Origin: Corynebacterium nuruki S6-4
GTDB taxonomy: Bacteria; Actinomycetota; Actinomycetes; Mycobacteriales; Mycobacteriaceae
DNA: 64,000 nucleotides
Direction of reading: 5' to 3'
Assembly (NCBI RefSeq): GCF_007970465.1
Contig: NZ_CP042429.1
Location: 2,294,001-2,358,000, forward strand
Part shown: positions 39,886 to 48,101 of the stretch, piece after piece
Position numbering within the stretch: position 1 is the first letter of the stretch
How the letters are laid out: each line of letters begins with the position of its first letter
Notes under the pieces: model-generated
The model's database searches: none
What the model was told of the DNA's origin: nothing
Seen by the model: only the letters and a program-made list of their open reading frames with translations
Program-made: the position numbers and the translations under genes

Positions 39886-40413
39886 TCAGCGGTGGAGGTC
39901 GGCCCGGCTGACCGGGGCGACCGTGGCGTCCAGCGCCGTGACGAGATCGGCCGGGGCGAGTTCGACGTCGAGACCCCGGCGTCCGCCGGAGACGAGGATG
40001 ACGGGTTCGGACGCCGCCGCGGCGTCCAGCACGGTGGGCAGCCGCTTCTTCTGGCCGAGCGGGCTGATGCCGCCGACGACATAGCCGGTGGACCGTTCGG
40101 CCGCCGCCGGGTCGGCCATGGCCGCCTTCTTCGCCCCGAAGGCGGCGGCCACCCCCTTGAGGTCGAGCATCATCGTCACCGGGACCACGGTGACTCCCAT
40201 GCGTCCGTCGTGCGGGCCGCCGTCGAGGTCGACGAGGAGGGTCTTGCAGATCTGCTGCGCCGGCATGTCGAGTGCGGCGGCGGCCTCGTCACCGTAGTTC
40301 TCGACCTCGGGGTCGTGCTCGAAGGTGCGGACGGTGTACTGCACCCCGGCCTTCTCCAGGGCGAGGACCGCGGGGGTCGCGCCGTGCTGCTGTTTCTTCG
40401 CCTTCTTGCTCAC
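39886..40413 (-). CDS. ybaK: YbaK/EbsC-type Cys-tRNA(Pro) deacylase
   Basis: 175 residues. The YbaK/ProX fold is indicated by GATPAVLALEKAGVQYTVRT, ICKTLLVDLDGG, GAKKAAMADPAAAERSTGYV and GGISPLGQKKRLPTVLD. The family hydrolyses mischarged Cys-tRNA(Pro). It is convergent with msrA; the 60-bp gap holds GGCACAGAC-like short repeats. Confidence 0.92.
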   Translation of the reverse strand: MSKKAKKQQHGATPAVLALEKAGVQYTVRTFEHDPEVENYGDEAAAALDMPAQQICKTLLVDLDGGPHDGRMGVTVVPVTMMLDLKGVAAAFGAKKAAMADPAAAERSTGYVVGGISPLGQKKRLPTVLDAAAASEPVILVSGGRRGLDVELAPADLVTALDATVAPVSRADLHR

Positions 40414-40481
40414 GGCCGCCAGCCTAGCGTGTGGCCCGGTGGATGCGGTCCCGGGTGGCGCCGGGCGGCACCGGGCGCCCC

Positions 40482-40506
40482 GCGTGGGGCAGGGCGTGCC
40501 CCACGC
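40482..40506. repeat. Short inverted repeat next to hairpin family A copy 3
   Basis: A perfect 10-bp arm pair GCGTGGGGCA / TGCCCCACGC around GGGCG. It is followed by two more GCGTGCCCC copies before the longer hairpin at 40526. Confidence 0.6.
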
Positions 40507-40525
40507 GTGCCCCAGGCGTGCCCCG

Positions 40526-40580
40526 GGTGTGCGTCGACAGGGTGGCGCAGCCCCGGGAAAGCACCCTGTCGACGTACACC
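40526..40580. repeat. Long-hairpin repeat, family A, copy 3
   Basis: Arms at 40526-40544 and 40562-40580 (19 bp, one mismatch), loop 17 nt. The arm core is GTCGACAGGGTG / CACCCTGTCGAC. Compared with copies 1 and 2 (GTCGGCAGGGTG / CACCCTGCCGAC) both arms changed at the same base pair, so pairing is kept. The loop is unrelated to that of copies 1 and 2. It lies between ybaK and sodA in a 290-bp gene-free gap. Confidence 0.82.
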
Positions 40581-40626
40581 TGCAGGGGCAGGTGTCCCGG
40601 AGCGCCCCGGAGACGACGACGGGCGC

Positions 40627-40662
40627 CCCGGGGCGGTTCCCGATGAGGGGAACCGCCCCGGG
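40627..40662 (-). terminator. Terminator hairpin downstream of sodA
   Basis: A perfect 15-bp stem (CCCGGGGCGGTTCCC with GGGAACCGCCCCGGG) and a GATGAG loop, 40 bp after the sodA stop. It has no clear T-run, so the call rests on stem strength and position. Confidence 0.65.
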
Positions 40663-40702
40663 ACGCCCGGGTCAGCATCGCGCAGACGGTGCGCGGGTGG
40701 AG

Positions 40703-41308
40703 CTACTTCGCCTTGGCGGCGGCGTAGCGCTCGGCGACGTCGTCCCAGTTGAAGACGTTCCAGACGGCCTTGACGTAGTCGGCCTTCACGTTCTTGTACT
40801 GGAGGTAGAAGGCGTGCTCCCACATGTCGAGCATGAGCAGCGGGGTCAGGTTGATGGAGGTGTTGCCCTGCTGGTCGGTCAGCTCCTGGACGACCAGGCG
40901 GTCGGCGATGTGGTCGTAGCCCAGGACGGCCCAGCCGGAGCCCTGCAGGCCCAGCGCGGCACCGGTGAAGTTCGCCTTGAAGCCCTCGAAGGAGCCGAAG
41001 TCGCGGTTGATGGCCTCGGCCAGCTCGCCGGTCGGCTCACCGCCACCGTTCGGGGAGAGGTTCTTCCAGAAGATGGAGTGGTTGGTGTGGCCACCGAGGT
41101 TGAAGGCGAGGTTCTTCGACAGTGCGCGGATGGTGTCCGGGTTGCCGCCGTCCTCGCGGGCCTTCTCCAGGGCCTCGAGAGCGGCGTTGGCGCCGGCGAC
41201 GTAGGTCGCGTGGTGCTTGTCGTGGTGGAGCTGCATGATCTCGGCGGAGATGTGCGGCTCAAGCGCATCGTAGGCGTAGGGGAGGTCGGGGAGTTCGTAG
41301 ACGGCCAT
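40703..41308 (-). CDS. sodA: Superoxide dismutase (Mn/Fe type)
   Basis: 201 residues of usual length. Metal-ligand regions are [11 protein letters not shown] (near 28), [10 protein letters not shown] (near 76) and [11 protein letters not shown] (near 160). [13 protein letters not shown] is also typical. It is cytoplasmic and converts superoxide to peroxide. The sequence suggests the Mn type, but the metal cannot be fixed by eye. An AT-rich stretch near 41385-41397 (CATAAT on the minus strand) is a likely -10. It is divergent from ldh. Confidence 0.97.
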   Translation of the reverse strand: MAVYELPDLPYAYDALEPHISAEIMQLHHDKHHATYVAGANAALEALEKAREDGGNPDTIRALSKNLAFNLGGHTNHSIFWKNLSPNGGGEPTGELAEAINRDFGSFEGFKANFTGAALGLQGSGWAVLGYDHIADRLVVQELTDQQGNTSINLTPLLMLDMWEHAFYLQYKNVKADYVKAVWNVFNWDDVAERYAAAKAK

Positions 41309-41406
41309 GGATGACGTCCTTTCGGTCGGTTCTGCTTTCGTCGTTACAGCTCTCCAGTGTGGCCCGGTTTCGCCGCCCCCGCAATGATTATGTTATGGAA
41401 GATTGG

Positions 41407-41424
41407 AGTTCAATAGATTGAACT
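41407..41424. promoter_or_regulatory. Inverted repeat in the sodA-ldh intergenic region
   Basis: A perfect 7-bp arm pair AGTTCAA / TTGAACT around TAGA, inside the 255-bp region between divergent sodA and ldh. The spacing suits a dimeric regulator. The arms resemble the TTGAAC half of the SugR site known upstream of C. glutamicum ldhA (inference). Confidence 0.5.
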
Positions 41425-41563
41425 TTTCCGGGCTGCGCTGCCGGTCCGCCCCCGGCGAAGTTCCGGTCCGGCAACTACCCTGGCGGGCACGCGCGACAGC
41501 GCCGGAAAGAGCCCGGAAAGAGTACGGACACAGCGGGCCAACAGCAACGGAAAGGACACGGTC

Positions 41564-42538
41564 ATGGTCACGGCACACGGACCGGTCGGAACGAAAATTG
41601 TCCTCGTCGGCGCCGGGGACGTCGGCGTCGCCTACGCATACGCACTGGTCAACCAGGGACTGTGCGATCATCTTGTCCTCGTCGACATCGACGAGAAGAA
41701 GACCTGGGGGCAGGTGCAGGACCTCAACCACGCCGTCCCGTGGTCCGGGCACCGCACCGCGGTCACCCAGGGGACCTACGACGACTGCCGGGACGCCGCC
41801 CTCGTCTGCATCTGCGCCGGCGCCGCGCAGAAACCGGGGGAGACCCGCCTCGACCTCGTCGGGAAGAACGTCGCCATCTTCCGCGGCATCGTCGGCAGCA
41901 TCCGTGACTCCGGCTTCGACGGCATCTACCTCATCGCCTCGAACCCGGTCGACATCCTCAGCTACGTGACCTGGAAACTCTCCGGCGCCCCGGCGGGCCG
42001 GGTCATCGGTTCCGGCACCATCCTCGACACGGCCCGGCTGCGCGCCGCCCTCGGTGAGCACGTCGACGTGTCGCCCACCTCGGTGCACGCCTACGTCATC
42101 GGGGAGCACGGGGACACGGAGCTGCCGGTCTTCTCCGCCGGATCCGTGGCCGGCGTCCGGCTGTCCACCCGGCTGCGGGAGACCGACGGCGGGATGGACG
42201 CCGCCGACCGCATCTTCCGGGAGACCCGGGACGCCGCCTACGAGATCATCGACGCCAAGGGCTCGACCAGTTTCGGCATCGGGATGGGACTGGCCCGGAT
42301 CACCCGCGCCGTCCTGGAGAACGAGGATGTCGTCCTGCCGGTCTCGGTCCTCGTCGAGGACATCTACGGCCGGTCCGGCCACCAGCCCGTGTACATCGGG
42401 ACGCCGGCGGTCATCAACCGGTCCGGCGTCCGGGAACCGGTCGAACTCGAACTCGACGACGCGGAGCAGGCGCAGTTCACGCACTCCGCGGAGACCCTCG
42501 AACAGGTGATGCGGGACGCGGGCGTCTTCGACCTGTGA
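41564..42538 (+). CDS. ldh: L-lactate dehydrogenase
   Basis: 324 residues. The NAD-binding motif is [30 protein letters not shown] follows, and the active-site His lies in [11 protein letters not shown] near 181. The enzyme reduces pyruvate to L-lactate with NADH. AAAGGA precedes the ATG by about 8 nt. Transcription probably starts in the region shared with sodA. A hairpin after the stop (42559) separates it from the convergent patatin-like gene. Confidence 0.95.
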   Translation: MVTAHGPVGTKIVLVGAGDVGVAYAYALVNQGLCDHLVLVDIDEKKTWGQVQDLNHAVPWSGHRTAVTQGTYDDCRDAALVCICAGAAQKPGETRLDLVGKNVAIFRGIVGSIRDSGFDGIYLIASNPVDILSYVTWKLSGAPAGRVIGSGTILDTARLRAALGEHVDVSPTSVHAYVIGEHGDTELPVFSAGSVAGVRLSTRLRETDGGMDAADRIFRETRDAAYEIIDAKGSTSFGIGMGLARITRAVLENEDVVLPVSVLVEDIYGRSGHQPVYIGTPAVINRSGVREPVELELDDAEQAQFTHSAETLEQVMRDAGVFDL

Positions 42539-42558
42539 CCGGGGCCGCCGGATACTCC

Positions 42559-42574
42559 GACGGGATTCCCCGTC
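42559..42574 (+). terminator. Terminator hairpin between ldh and the patatin-like gene
   Basis: GACGGG / CCCGTC with loop ATTC lies 20 bp after the ldh stop and 11 bp from the convergent gene end. It is short and has no T-run; it may serve both directions. Confidence 0.45.
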
Positions 42575-42584
42575 AGCTACCCGC

Positions 42585-43475
42585 TCAGACCCCCAGGAAG
42601 CGCCGGATCCGCGGCATCTCCTCGCGGGCCTGGCGCAGCCCCGCCTCATAGGTCTCGGTGAGCACCTTGAGACTGCGGGTGCCGTTGCCCAGCGGCATCC
42701 GGTGCGGCGCGAAAATGTACGCCCGGCCGAGCCGTTCCTGCTCGAAGATCCAGTCCCGGGTCCGGTTGTAGCGGACATGCCGGTCCGCCATCGACCTGAT
42801 GAGCTCCGGGTACTGCGGGAACATCTTCTTGACCGCCCAGAGGAAACGCGTCGGCCCCTTACGGTACGACCGGGTGCGCGTCATGATGACGACAAAGCGG
42901 TCGAAGTGCTCCATCTCGATCGCCGAATCGATCGGGATGCCGCCGGTCGGGCCGAAGGCACCGTCGAAGTAGACGTCCTTGCCCAGCCGCGCCGGCGGCA
43001 TGACGACCGGCAGCGCGGCGGAGGCGCGGGCGTGCCGCATGAAGTCGTCCGCCCCGTTCATGTCCTCGCGTGACCAGTGCACCGTCTCCCCGGTCTTCGC
43101 GTTGAACCCGGAGATCCGGAAGTCGCCCGGACTGCGCAGGATCGCGGGCCAGTCGGGCGCCATCCGGCGGTCCTCGACCCGGGCGTCCGGCCCGAAGATG
43201 TACTTGGCGTTGAAGAATCCGTCGCCGCGCAGGAACGGGCGGATCCCCCCGAACAGCGGGTCACCGGGGAAGACGGTGAAGTAGTCGCGCGCCAGCTCCG
43301 GTTCCTTCGAGAGGTACGTCGCCGCGTGCACCGCGGAGGCGGAGTTGGCGTAGGTCCAGGCGAACTGCACCCCGGATTCGACCAGGGCCTGCACCATCGC
43401 CGAGGAGAACGCAGACCGCATCGCCCCGCCCTCGAAGACGAGGGCGGTGTCTGTGACGACGGGTAGTTCTGACAC
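42585..43475 (-). CDS. Patatin-like phospholipase family protein with altered nucleophile elbow
   Basis: 296 residues from GTG at 43475. The oxyanion region is VFEGGAMRSAF and the Asp motif is FDGAFGPTGG. The nucleophile elbow, normally GxSxG, reads A43-N-S45-A-S47: Ser is kept but both glycines are replaced. The rest of the chain looks intact. The start could be a little upstream, but AGGAG just before 43475 and the overlap with the divergent gene favour this one. Activity is therefore uncertain. Confidence 0.8.
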   Translation of the reverse strand: MSELPVVTDTALVFEGGAMRSAFSSAMVQALVESGVQFAWTYANSASAVHAATYLSKEPELARDYFTVFPGDPLFGGIRPFLRGDGFFNAKYIFGPDARVEDRRMAPDWPAILRSPGDFRISGFNAKTGETVHWSREDMNGADDFMRHARASAALPVVMPPARLGKDVYFDGAFGPTGGIPIDSAIEMEHFDRFVVIMTRTRSYRKGPTRFLWAVKKMFPQYPELIRSMADRHVRYNRTRDWIFEQERLGRAYIFAPHRMPLGNGTRSLKVLTETYEAGLRQAREEMPRIRRFLGV

Positions 43476-43518
43476 GTCTCCTGAGCGTACAGCACCGGCC
43501 GGGTGCACAATGGGTCCC

Positions 43519-44271
43519 GTGAAGATCATCGCGCACCGGGGCGCCAGCGGCTACCACCCGGAACAGACCCGGGACGCCTACGAGACCGCCGTCGACCAGG
43601 GGGCCGACGGAGTGGAGTGCGATATCCGGCTCACCGCCGACGGACAGCTGGTCTGCATCCACGATGCGACCGTCGACCGCGTCACCGACGGCACCGGCCA
43701 GGTCAACCGCATGACACTGGCACAGCTCCGCGAGTTCGACGCCGGCCGCCCGGGGCGTCCGCAGTCCCTGCTGTCGCTGCCCGAACTGCTCACCCTGATC
43801 GGGGACGCCCAGACCGCCGACCACCGGCCGGAACTGTTCATCGAGACCAAGCGGCTGGCGACCCGCGGCGAACGCGACGGCCGGCTGGAGGCCGCCCTCG
43901 ACCGGGACCTCACCGCCGCCGGCATCGACCGGAACCTCGTCCACCTCATCTCCTTCGACGCCGGCTCGCTGTACCGCTTCCGCCGCATCGACCCCGCGCT
44001 GCACCGTGTCTGGCTGCGCAAGGAGTACCCGCTGTGGCGCCGGCTCCGTCACGTCGAGCCCGCCGGCGTCGCCCAGTCGCCCGGGTTCGCCGTCACCCGG
44101 GCGCGCACCCTGCCGGACGCCGTCACCGGGGACGCCGCGAACACGTACCTCTACACCCTCAACCGCGACGGCGACCTGCGGTGGGCGGCGCGGCACGGTT
44201 TCGGCTGGGCCGCCACCGACTACCCCGACCGGGCGCGCCGGATCGTCGGGGAGTCCGTCACCTACCGCTAG
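43519..44271 (+). CDS. Glycerophosphodiester phosphodiesterase
   Basis: 250 residues. GDPD motifs are present: IIAHRGASGYHPEQT at the N-terminus and GADGVECDIRLTADGQLVCIHD near 40, covering the catalytic His and metal-binding Glu/Asp positions. The family splits glycerophosphodiesters into glycerol-3-phosphate and alcohol. No signal peptide, so cytoplasmic. The GTG at 43519 starts right at the first strand, and CACAAT lies exactly 7 nt upstream, indicating leaderless translation. ATG at 43510 is the alternative. Confidence 0.9.
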   Translation: MKIIAHRGASGYHPEQTRDAYETAVDQGADGVECDIRLTADGQLVCIHDATVDRVTDGTGQVNRMTLAQLREFDAGRPGRPQSLLSLPELLTLIGDAQTADHRPELFIETKRLATRGERDGRLEAALDRDLTAAGIDRNLVHLISFDAGSLYRFRRIDPALHRVWLRKEYPLWRRLRHVEPAGVAQSPGFAVTRARTLPDAVTGDAANTYLYTLNRDGDLRWAARHGFGWAATDYPDRARRIVGESVTYR

Positions 44272-44274
44272 ACT
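44269..44274 (+). promoter_or_regulatory. -10 hexamer TAGACT, leaderless start for the DUF5926-like gene
   Basis: TAGACT overlaps the stop codon of the preceding gene (TAG) and lies 7 nt before the GTG at 44282. No Shine-Dalgarno is present. Confidence 0.6.
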
Positions 44275-44281
44275 GAGCGCC

Positions 44282-45226
44282 GTGGCCAAGAAGAACAAGA
44301 AGAACGACGAGACCCTGCCCGAAGGAATGAGCCGCCGCCAGGCGAAGCTCGCCCGCCGCGCCGCCGAGCGCGCCGCCCTCGAACGCGACCCCCGCCCCTA
44401 CGACGGGTTCGCCGCCGAGGCCGACCTCATCGCCCTGCAGGAGTTCGTCCCCGCGGCGTACTTCGACGCGGACCTCGTAGCCGACGCCGGCTTCACCCGC
44501 CCGGTGCGCATCGTCACCGTGCTGCCGGGTGCCGTCGCCGCACTCGTCCGCGCCGAGGAGGAGGGCGGCCAGGCCCTCGTCGCCCTGCAGACCGCACAGC
44601 GCGGCAACAACCCGAACCGCGACCTAGCCTTCGCCCTGAACTGGGCGAAGGACGCCGCTCCGGGCACCAGCCTCGAGGTCGGCATCGCCGACGGCACCGA
44701 ACCCGCCCTCGACAGCCTGCTCGTCAAGGACCGGGTGCCGGAGATCGTCGTCGCCGACGACTTCAACTGGTGGCTCACCGAGTCCCAGCAGGCCGACCCG
44801 ACCGTGCAGCAGTCGCTGCAGCAGGCCAATGACAGCGTCCTGCCGTCGGAGAAGGTCGACGCCGACATCACCGGGTCCGCCTGGTGGATCGACCCGGGCG
44901 AGAAGGCGCACATCCGCTGGATCCGGCCCGAGACCGAGGAGGTGCTGCTGCCGGCGCTGGCCCGGCTGCACGCCGCCGGTGAGCTGAACCTCGGTGAGGA
45001 CACCCGCTTCGCCGGTGTGTTCCGCACCCACGGTCTGCTCGTCCCGGTCTTCGACCTCGACAACACGGTCACCGCCGCCGAGTTCGCCGCCCCGCTGCAG
45101 GAGCTGGACGCGAAGATCGCCGCCGCCCTCACCGATCTCGCCGGATCCGGGGACGCCGCGCAGCTCAGCGCCGCGGAGCAGAAGTCGAAGCAGACGATCA
45201 TCGCCCGCGAGGTCACGATCCGCTAG
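44282..45226 (+). CDS. DUF5926-like conserved actinobacterial protein
   Basis: 314 residues. A basic N-terminus (MAKKNKKNDETLPEGMSRRQ) precedes a soluble acidic body with EIVVADDFNWWL and an FDLDNTVTAAEFAAPL region. It corresponds, as far as I can tell, to the DUF5926 family of unknown function. The C-terminus is helical (LDAKIAAALTDLAG). Its start follows the GDPD stop by 10 nt with its own leaderless promoter. Confidence 0.75.
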   Translation: MAKKNKKNDETLPEGMSRRQAKLARRAAERAALERDPRPYDGFAAEADLIALQEFVPAAYFDADLVADAGFTRPVRIVTVLPGAVAALVRAEEEGGQALVALQTAQRGNNPNRDLAFALNWAKDAAPGTSLEVGIADGTEPALDSLLVKDRVPEIVVADDFNWWLTESQQADPTVQQSLQQANDSVLPSEKVDADITGSAWWIDPGEKAHIRWIRPETEEVLLPALARLHAAGELNLGEDTRFAGVFRTHGLLVPVFDLDNTVTAAEFAAPLQELDAKIAAALTDLAGSGDAAQLSAAEQKSKQTIIAREVTIR

Positions 45227-45309
45227 GTGCGGCTGACCCGGGGCGACGTTCCGTGTGTGACATCCCGGGCGTGACATCCCCCCGGGAAGGTCGTCGACTC
45301 CGCTGCCGG

Positions 45310-45540
45310 GTTTACGAACCGAGGGGTCGGTCGTTCCCCCGGGGCGTCAGGTTCACGAACCGAGGGGTCGGTCGTGCCCGGGGCGTCGGTTTCACGAACC
45401 CAGGTGCGGTCTGAAGACAGGAAAATCGACCTGTCGGTTCGTTCCGTCGTCACCGGTTGCCGGAGCCCTGCTGCCAGCCCGTCCCGGTGGCCGTGTCCAT
45501 GATGTCCCCGGGGAAGGACAGTGGCGTCCAGGATATTCCC
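45310..45540. repeat. Dispersed intergenic repeat, uninterrupted copy
   Basis: Three units of about 40 bp begin at 45310, 45351 and 45390 with GTTTACGAACC, GTTCACGAACC and TTTCACGAACC, each followed by GAGGGGTCGGTCG-like text (CAGG in the last). Then come GAAAATCGACCTG, TCGGTTCGTTCCG and TCCCGGTGGCCGTGTCCA, the same series that flanks the IS element at 6.0-8.4 kb. The 400-bp gap between the DUF5926-like gene and tpx holds no gene; GTGACATCC is also repeated at 45256-45281. Confidence 0.78.
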
Positions 45541-45627
45541 GGGAAGACAGCTGGACGACGCACCGGGGCGCCCCGGGGACTGCCCTGGCGACGACCCCGC
45601 GGCCGGACACCGTGTAGAAACGGGGGC

Positions 45628-46122
45628 ATGGCTGATACCGCATTCTCCGGAACCCCCGCCCACACCGTCGGTGACCTCCCCGCCGTCGGCGACCCGGCAC
45701 CCGCCTTCACCACCGTCGACGTCGACCTCAACGATGTCTCGTTGGCCGACTTCGCCGGTAAGCGGGTCGTCCTCAACATCTTCCCGTCGGTCGACACCGG
45801 CGTGTGCGCCGCCTCCGAGCGCGAGTTCAACAAGCGTGCCGCCGGCCTCGACAACACGGTCGTCGTCTCGGTCTCCAAGGACCTCCCCTTCGCCCTCGGC
45901 CGGTTCTGCGCCGCGGAGGGTATTGCGAACGTGACCGCGACCTCGGCGTTCCGCTCCTCGTTCAGCGAGGACTACGGGGTGCGCCTGCTCGATTCCCCGC
46001 TGGCCGGGGTGCTGGCCCGTGCCGTCGTCGTCATCGACACCGACGGCACCGTCCTGTACTCCCAGCTCGTCCCCGAGATCACCACCGAGCCGGACTACGA
46101 TGCCGCGCTCGCGGCGCTGTAG
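45628..46122 (+). CDS. tpx: Thiol peroxidase (Tpx-type peroxiredoxin)
   Basis: 164 residues, standard Tpx length. The peroxidatic Cys60 is in [16 protein letters not shown] and the resolving Cys93 in GRFCAAEG, the atypical 2-Cys arrangement of Tpx. It reduces hydroperoxides with thioredoxin. The ATG at 45628 has TAGAAA 7 nt upstream. It ends 92 bp before the convergent LCP gene; that gap has a 15-bp direct repeat (CGTAGACGGGCGCCG at 46156 and 46195). Confidence 0.95.
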   Translation: MADTAFSGTPAHTVGDLPAVGDPAPAFTTVDVDLNDVSLADFAGKRVVLNIFPSVDTGVCAASEREFNKRAAGLDNTVVVSVSKDLPFALGRFCAAEGIANVTATSAFRSSFSEDYGVRLLDSPLAGVLARAVVVIDTDGTVLYSQLVPEITTEPDYDAALAAL

Positions 46123-46214
46123 ACCGGGCTGCAGACAGGCCCTGTAGATCTGCCCCGTAGACGGGCGCCGTAGCCCGGACCTGCAGTCGGGCGCCGTAGA
46201 CGGGCGCCGGACCG

Positions 46215-47504
46215 TTACCGCATCTTCCGGAACAGGTCCTCGGCGCCCTGCTCGTCCCACAGGATGACATTGCCGGCGTCCGTGTCCTCGTAGCCGCCGA
46301 CCGGCACCGTCTGCTGGTCGGCGCCGCGCACCAGGCCGAGCGCCAGCGAACCCAGGTGCCACACCCGGTCGTGCCGGTCGACGGTGATGGCGTCCGTGAA
46401 GGCGCCCATCAGGGGGAAGGCCTTGAACGGGTTGACGATCGTCCCGAACGAACCGACCTTCTTCACCACTGCGGTGAGGAACTCGCGCTGCCGCTCCACC
46501 CGGTCCAGGTCACCGTTGGCGGAGGTGTAGCGGGTACGCACGTACCCCAGCGCGGTGGGGCCGTCCATCTTCTGGCAGCCGGCGGGGATGTTGATGCCCG
46601 CCATCGGGTCGTCGATCGGCTCCTTGGGGCACAGTGTCACACCGCCGACGGCGTCCACGATGCTGCCGAAGCCGCCGAACCCGATCTCCATGTAGTGGTC
46701 GATGCGCATGCCGGTGTTCTGCTCGATGGTCTGCTGCAGCAGCTGCGGGCCACCGTAGGAGAAGGACGCGTTGATCTTGTCCATCCCGTAGCCGGGGACG
46801 TCGACGTAGGAGTCGCGCGGGATGGAGACCATCGTCGGCTTCGCCCCGGGGCCGGGGACGTGGACGACGATGATCGAGTCCGTGCGGCTGCCGCCCTCGG
46901 ACAGGTCGCCGGCACTGTAGCGTTCGCCCTCCTCCTCCGACATGCCCTCGCGGGAGTCCGAGCCGACGAGGAGCCAGTTCGTGCCCTTCGTGTTGCCGGG
47001 GCGGCCGTCGTAGTTCGCCAGTGCATCGACCCGCTGCAGTTTCGAGTCGACCCACCAGGCCGATCCGGCGGCGACGAGCAGGATGACGACGATGAGGGCG
47101 CCGAGCACCCGCATCGGGCGGAACCGCCGACGACGCGGCGGGCGGGGCGGTCGGCGCGGCCGGCCGTTGCCGGGGCGCGACGGGTTCTGCGGCGGCCCGG
47201 CCGGCGGACCCTGCGGACGCTGCTGCGCCGGGTACCGCTGCTCCTGGTACGGCTGGCCGGGTTGCTGCCCGGCACGCCGGTACTGCGGCGGCTGGGGCTG
47301 GCCGGCGCCGTTGGCCCTGCCGTCTCTGCCGCCTCTGTCACCCCTGTCGCCGTACATCCGGGTCCGGTCCTGTGAGTTCTGCTGCGGGGCCGGGGGTGAC
47401 TGCCGGGAACCGCGGCTCGGGACAAGGCGTCCGTACCGGTCGAGGATCGGACGCCCCTCGTGGTCGCGGGCGAAGTTGTCGGGGCCGTCAGGGGTCTGTG
47501 GCAT
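46215..47504 (-). CDS. LytR-CpsA-Psr (LCP) family cell-wall glycopolymer transferase
   Basis: 429 residues from the ATG at 47504. The Pro/Gln/Arg-rich cytoplasmic N-terminus (to about 125) precedes one membrane segment (GALIVVILLVAAGSAWWV) and the LCP domain: TDSIIVVHVPGPG, VSIPRDSYVDVPGYGMDKIN (Arg and Asp expected in the pyrophosphate site) and SANGDLDRVERQREFLTAV. In corynebacteria such proteins join arabinogalactan to peptidoglycan. TATGCT lies 7 nt before the ATG (leaderless). Confidence 0.93.
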   Translation of the reverse strand: MPQTPDGPDNFARDHEGRPILDRYGRLVPSRGSRQSPPAPQQNSQDRTRMYGDRGDRGGRDGRANGAGQPQPPQYRRAGQQPGQPYQEQRYPAQQRPQGPPAGPPQNPSRPGNGRPRRPPRPPRRRRFRPMRVLGALIVVILLVAAGSAWWVDSKLQRVDALANYDGRPGNTKGTNWLLVGSDSREGMSEEEGERYSAGDLSEGGSRTDSIIVVHVPGPGAKPTMVSIPRDSYVDVPGYGMDKINASFSYGGPQLLQQTIEQNTGMRIDHYMEIGFGGFGSIVDAVGGVTLCPKEPIDDPMAGINIPAGCQKMDGPTALGYVRTRYTSANGDLDRVERQREFLTAVVKKVGSFGTIVNPFKAFPLMGAFTDAITVDRHDRVWHLGSLALGLVRGADQQTVPVGGYEDTDAGNVILWDEQGAEDLFRKMR

Positions 47505-47511
47505 GGGGGAC

Positions 47512-47517
47512 AGCATA
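47512..47517 (-). promoter_or_regulatory. -10 hexamer TATGCT of the LCP gene
   Basis: TATGCT on the minus strand, separated from the ATG at 47504 by GTCCCCC (7 nt). The same 7-nt spacer occurs before the septum-formation-like gene at 56937. Confidence 0.6.
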
Positions 47518-47577
47518 GCGGGCCGACCTGCCGGGGCAGATCATCCTGCGGGATGACATGGGCGATACGCTGGAGCT

Positions 47578-47973
47578 ATGAGCGATGAGACAACCGGCCT
47601 GATCGCCGGACTTCTGGCGGTCGTGGCCGCACTGATCGTGTACTCGATGATCCGCGCCGCGGCCCGTGGACAGCTGACGAAGGAGAGCGGTTTCGGCATC
47701 GTCTCCTCCCCGGTGAAGAAGACGGACGCCACCTGGGCCGCCGGTCATGAGGCCGCCCTGCCGGTGGCGCGCAAGACCATCGTCGCCACCGCCGTGGTGT
47801 GGGTGATCGTGCTGGTCATCGGCCTGATCATCGGGGAGGACTGGGCCGGCTACCTCGGGATCGTGCCGTATGCGGTGATCATCGTCGGTTTCGTGCCGAT
47901 GGTGCAGGCGGCGAATGCCGCGGCGCGCGAGGCGGCGAAGAAGTCCCCGAAGAAGAAGCGGAAGAAGAAGTAG
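47578..47973 (+). CDS. Small SdpI-like membrane protein
   Basis: 131 residues with three hydrophobic segments (about 7-27, 65-88 and 91-110) and a Lys-rich C-terminal tail (KKSPKKKRKKK). The loop GIVSSPVKKTDATWAAGHEAA resembles the SdpI family, whose prototype gives immunity to a killing peptide in Bacillus; the match is by eye and weak. The TACGCT hexamer 6 nt before the ATG suggests a leaderless start. Followed directly by a 71-bp hairpin repeat. Confidence 0.65.
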   Translation: MSDETTGLIAGLLAVVAALIVYSMIRAAARGQLTKESGFGIVSSPVKKTDATWAAGHEAALPVARKTIVATAVVWVIVLVIGLIIGEDWAGYLGIVPYAVIIVGFVPMVQAANAAAREAAKKSPKKKRKKK

Positions 47974-47991
47974 CGTCCGACGTCAGCGCAC

Positions 47992-48062
47992 GTGCCGTGT
48001 GCGCATCGCGCGACGTGGGGATGGTGACGACCCGCCGGAACCGTCCTCTCGTCGCGCGATGC
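47992..48062. repeat. 71-bp hairpin repeat, family B, copy 1
   Basis: It begins GTGCCGTGTGCGCATCGCG and ends CGTCGCGCGATGC. It differs from copy 2 (48699-48769) at 3 of 71 positions. The arms GCATCGCGCGACG and CGTCGCGCGATGC are perfect, and the pairing extends further with G-U-type mismatches; the loop is about 16 nt. It lies immediately after the SdpI-like gene (18 bp) and 39 bp before the next start. Confidence 0.88.
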
Positions 48063-48101
48063 GGATAGACCGGGGCGGCGGTGCTCTGATATGTTTGCCG
48101 G

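Noticed and set aside
42585-43529. A longer patatin-like protein starting at 43529
   Set aside because: The extra 18 residues would overlap the start of the divergent GDPD gene and are not family-like; a Shine-Dalgarno-like AGGAG supports the later start.
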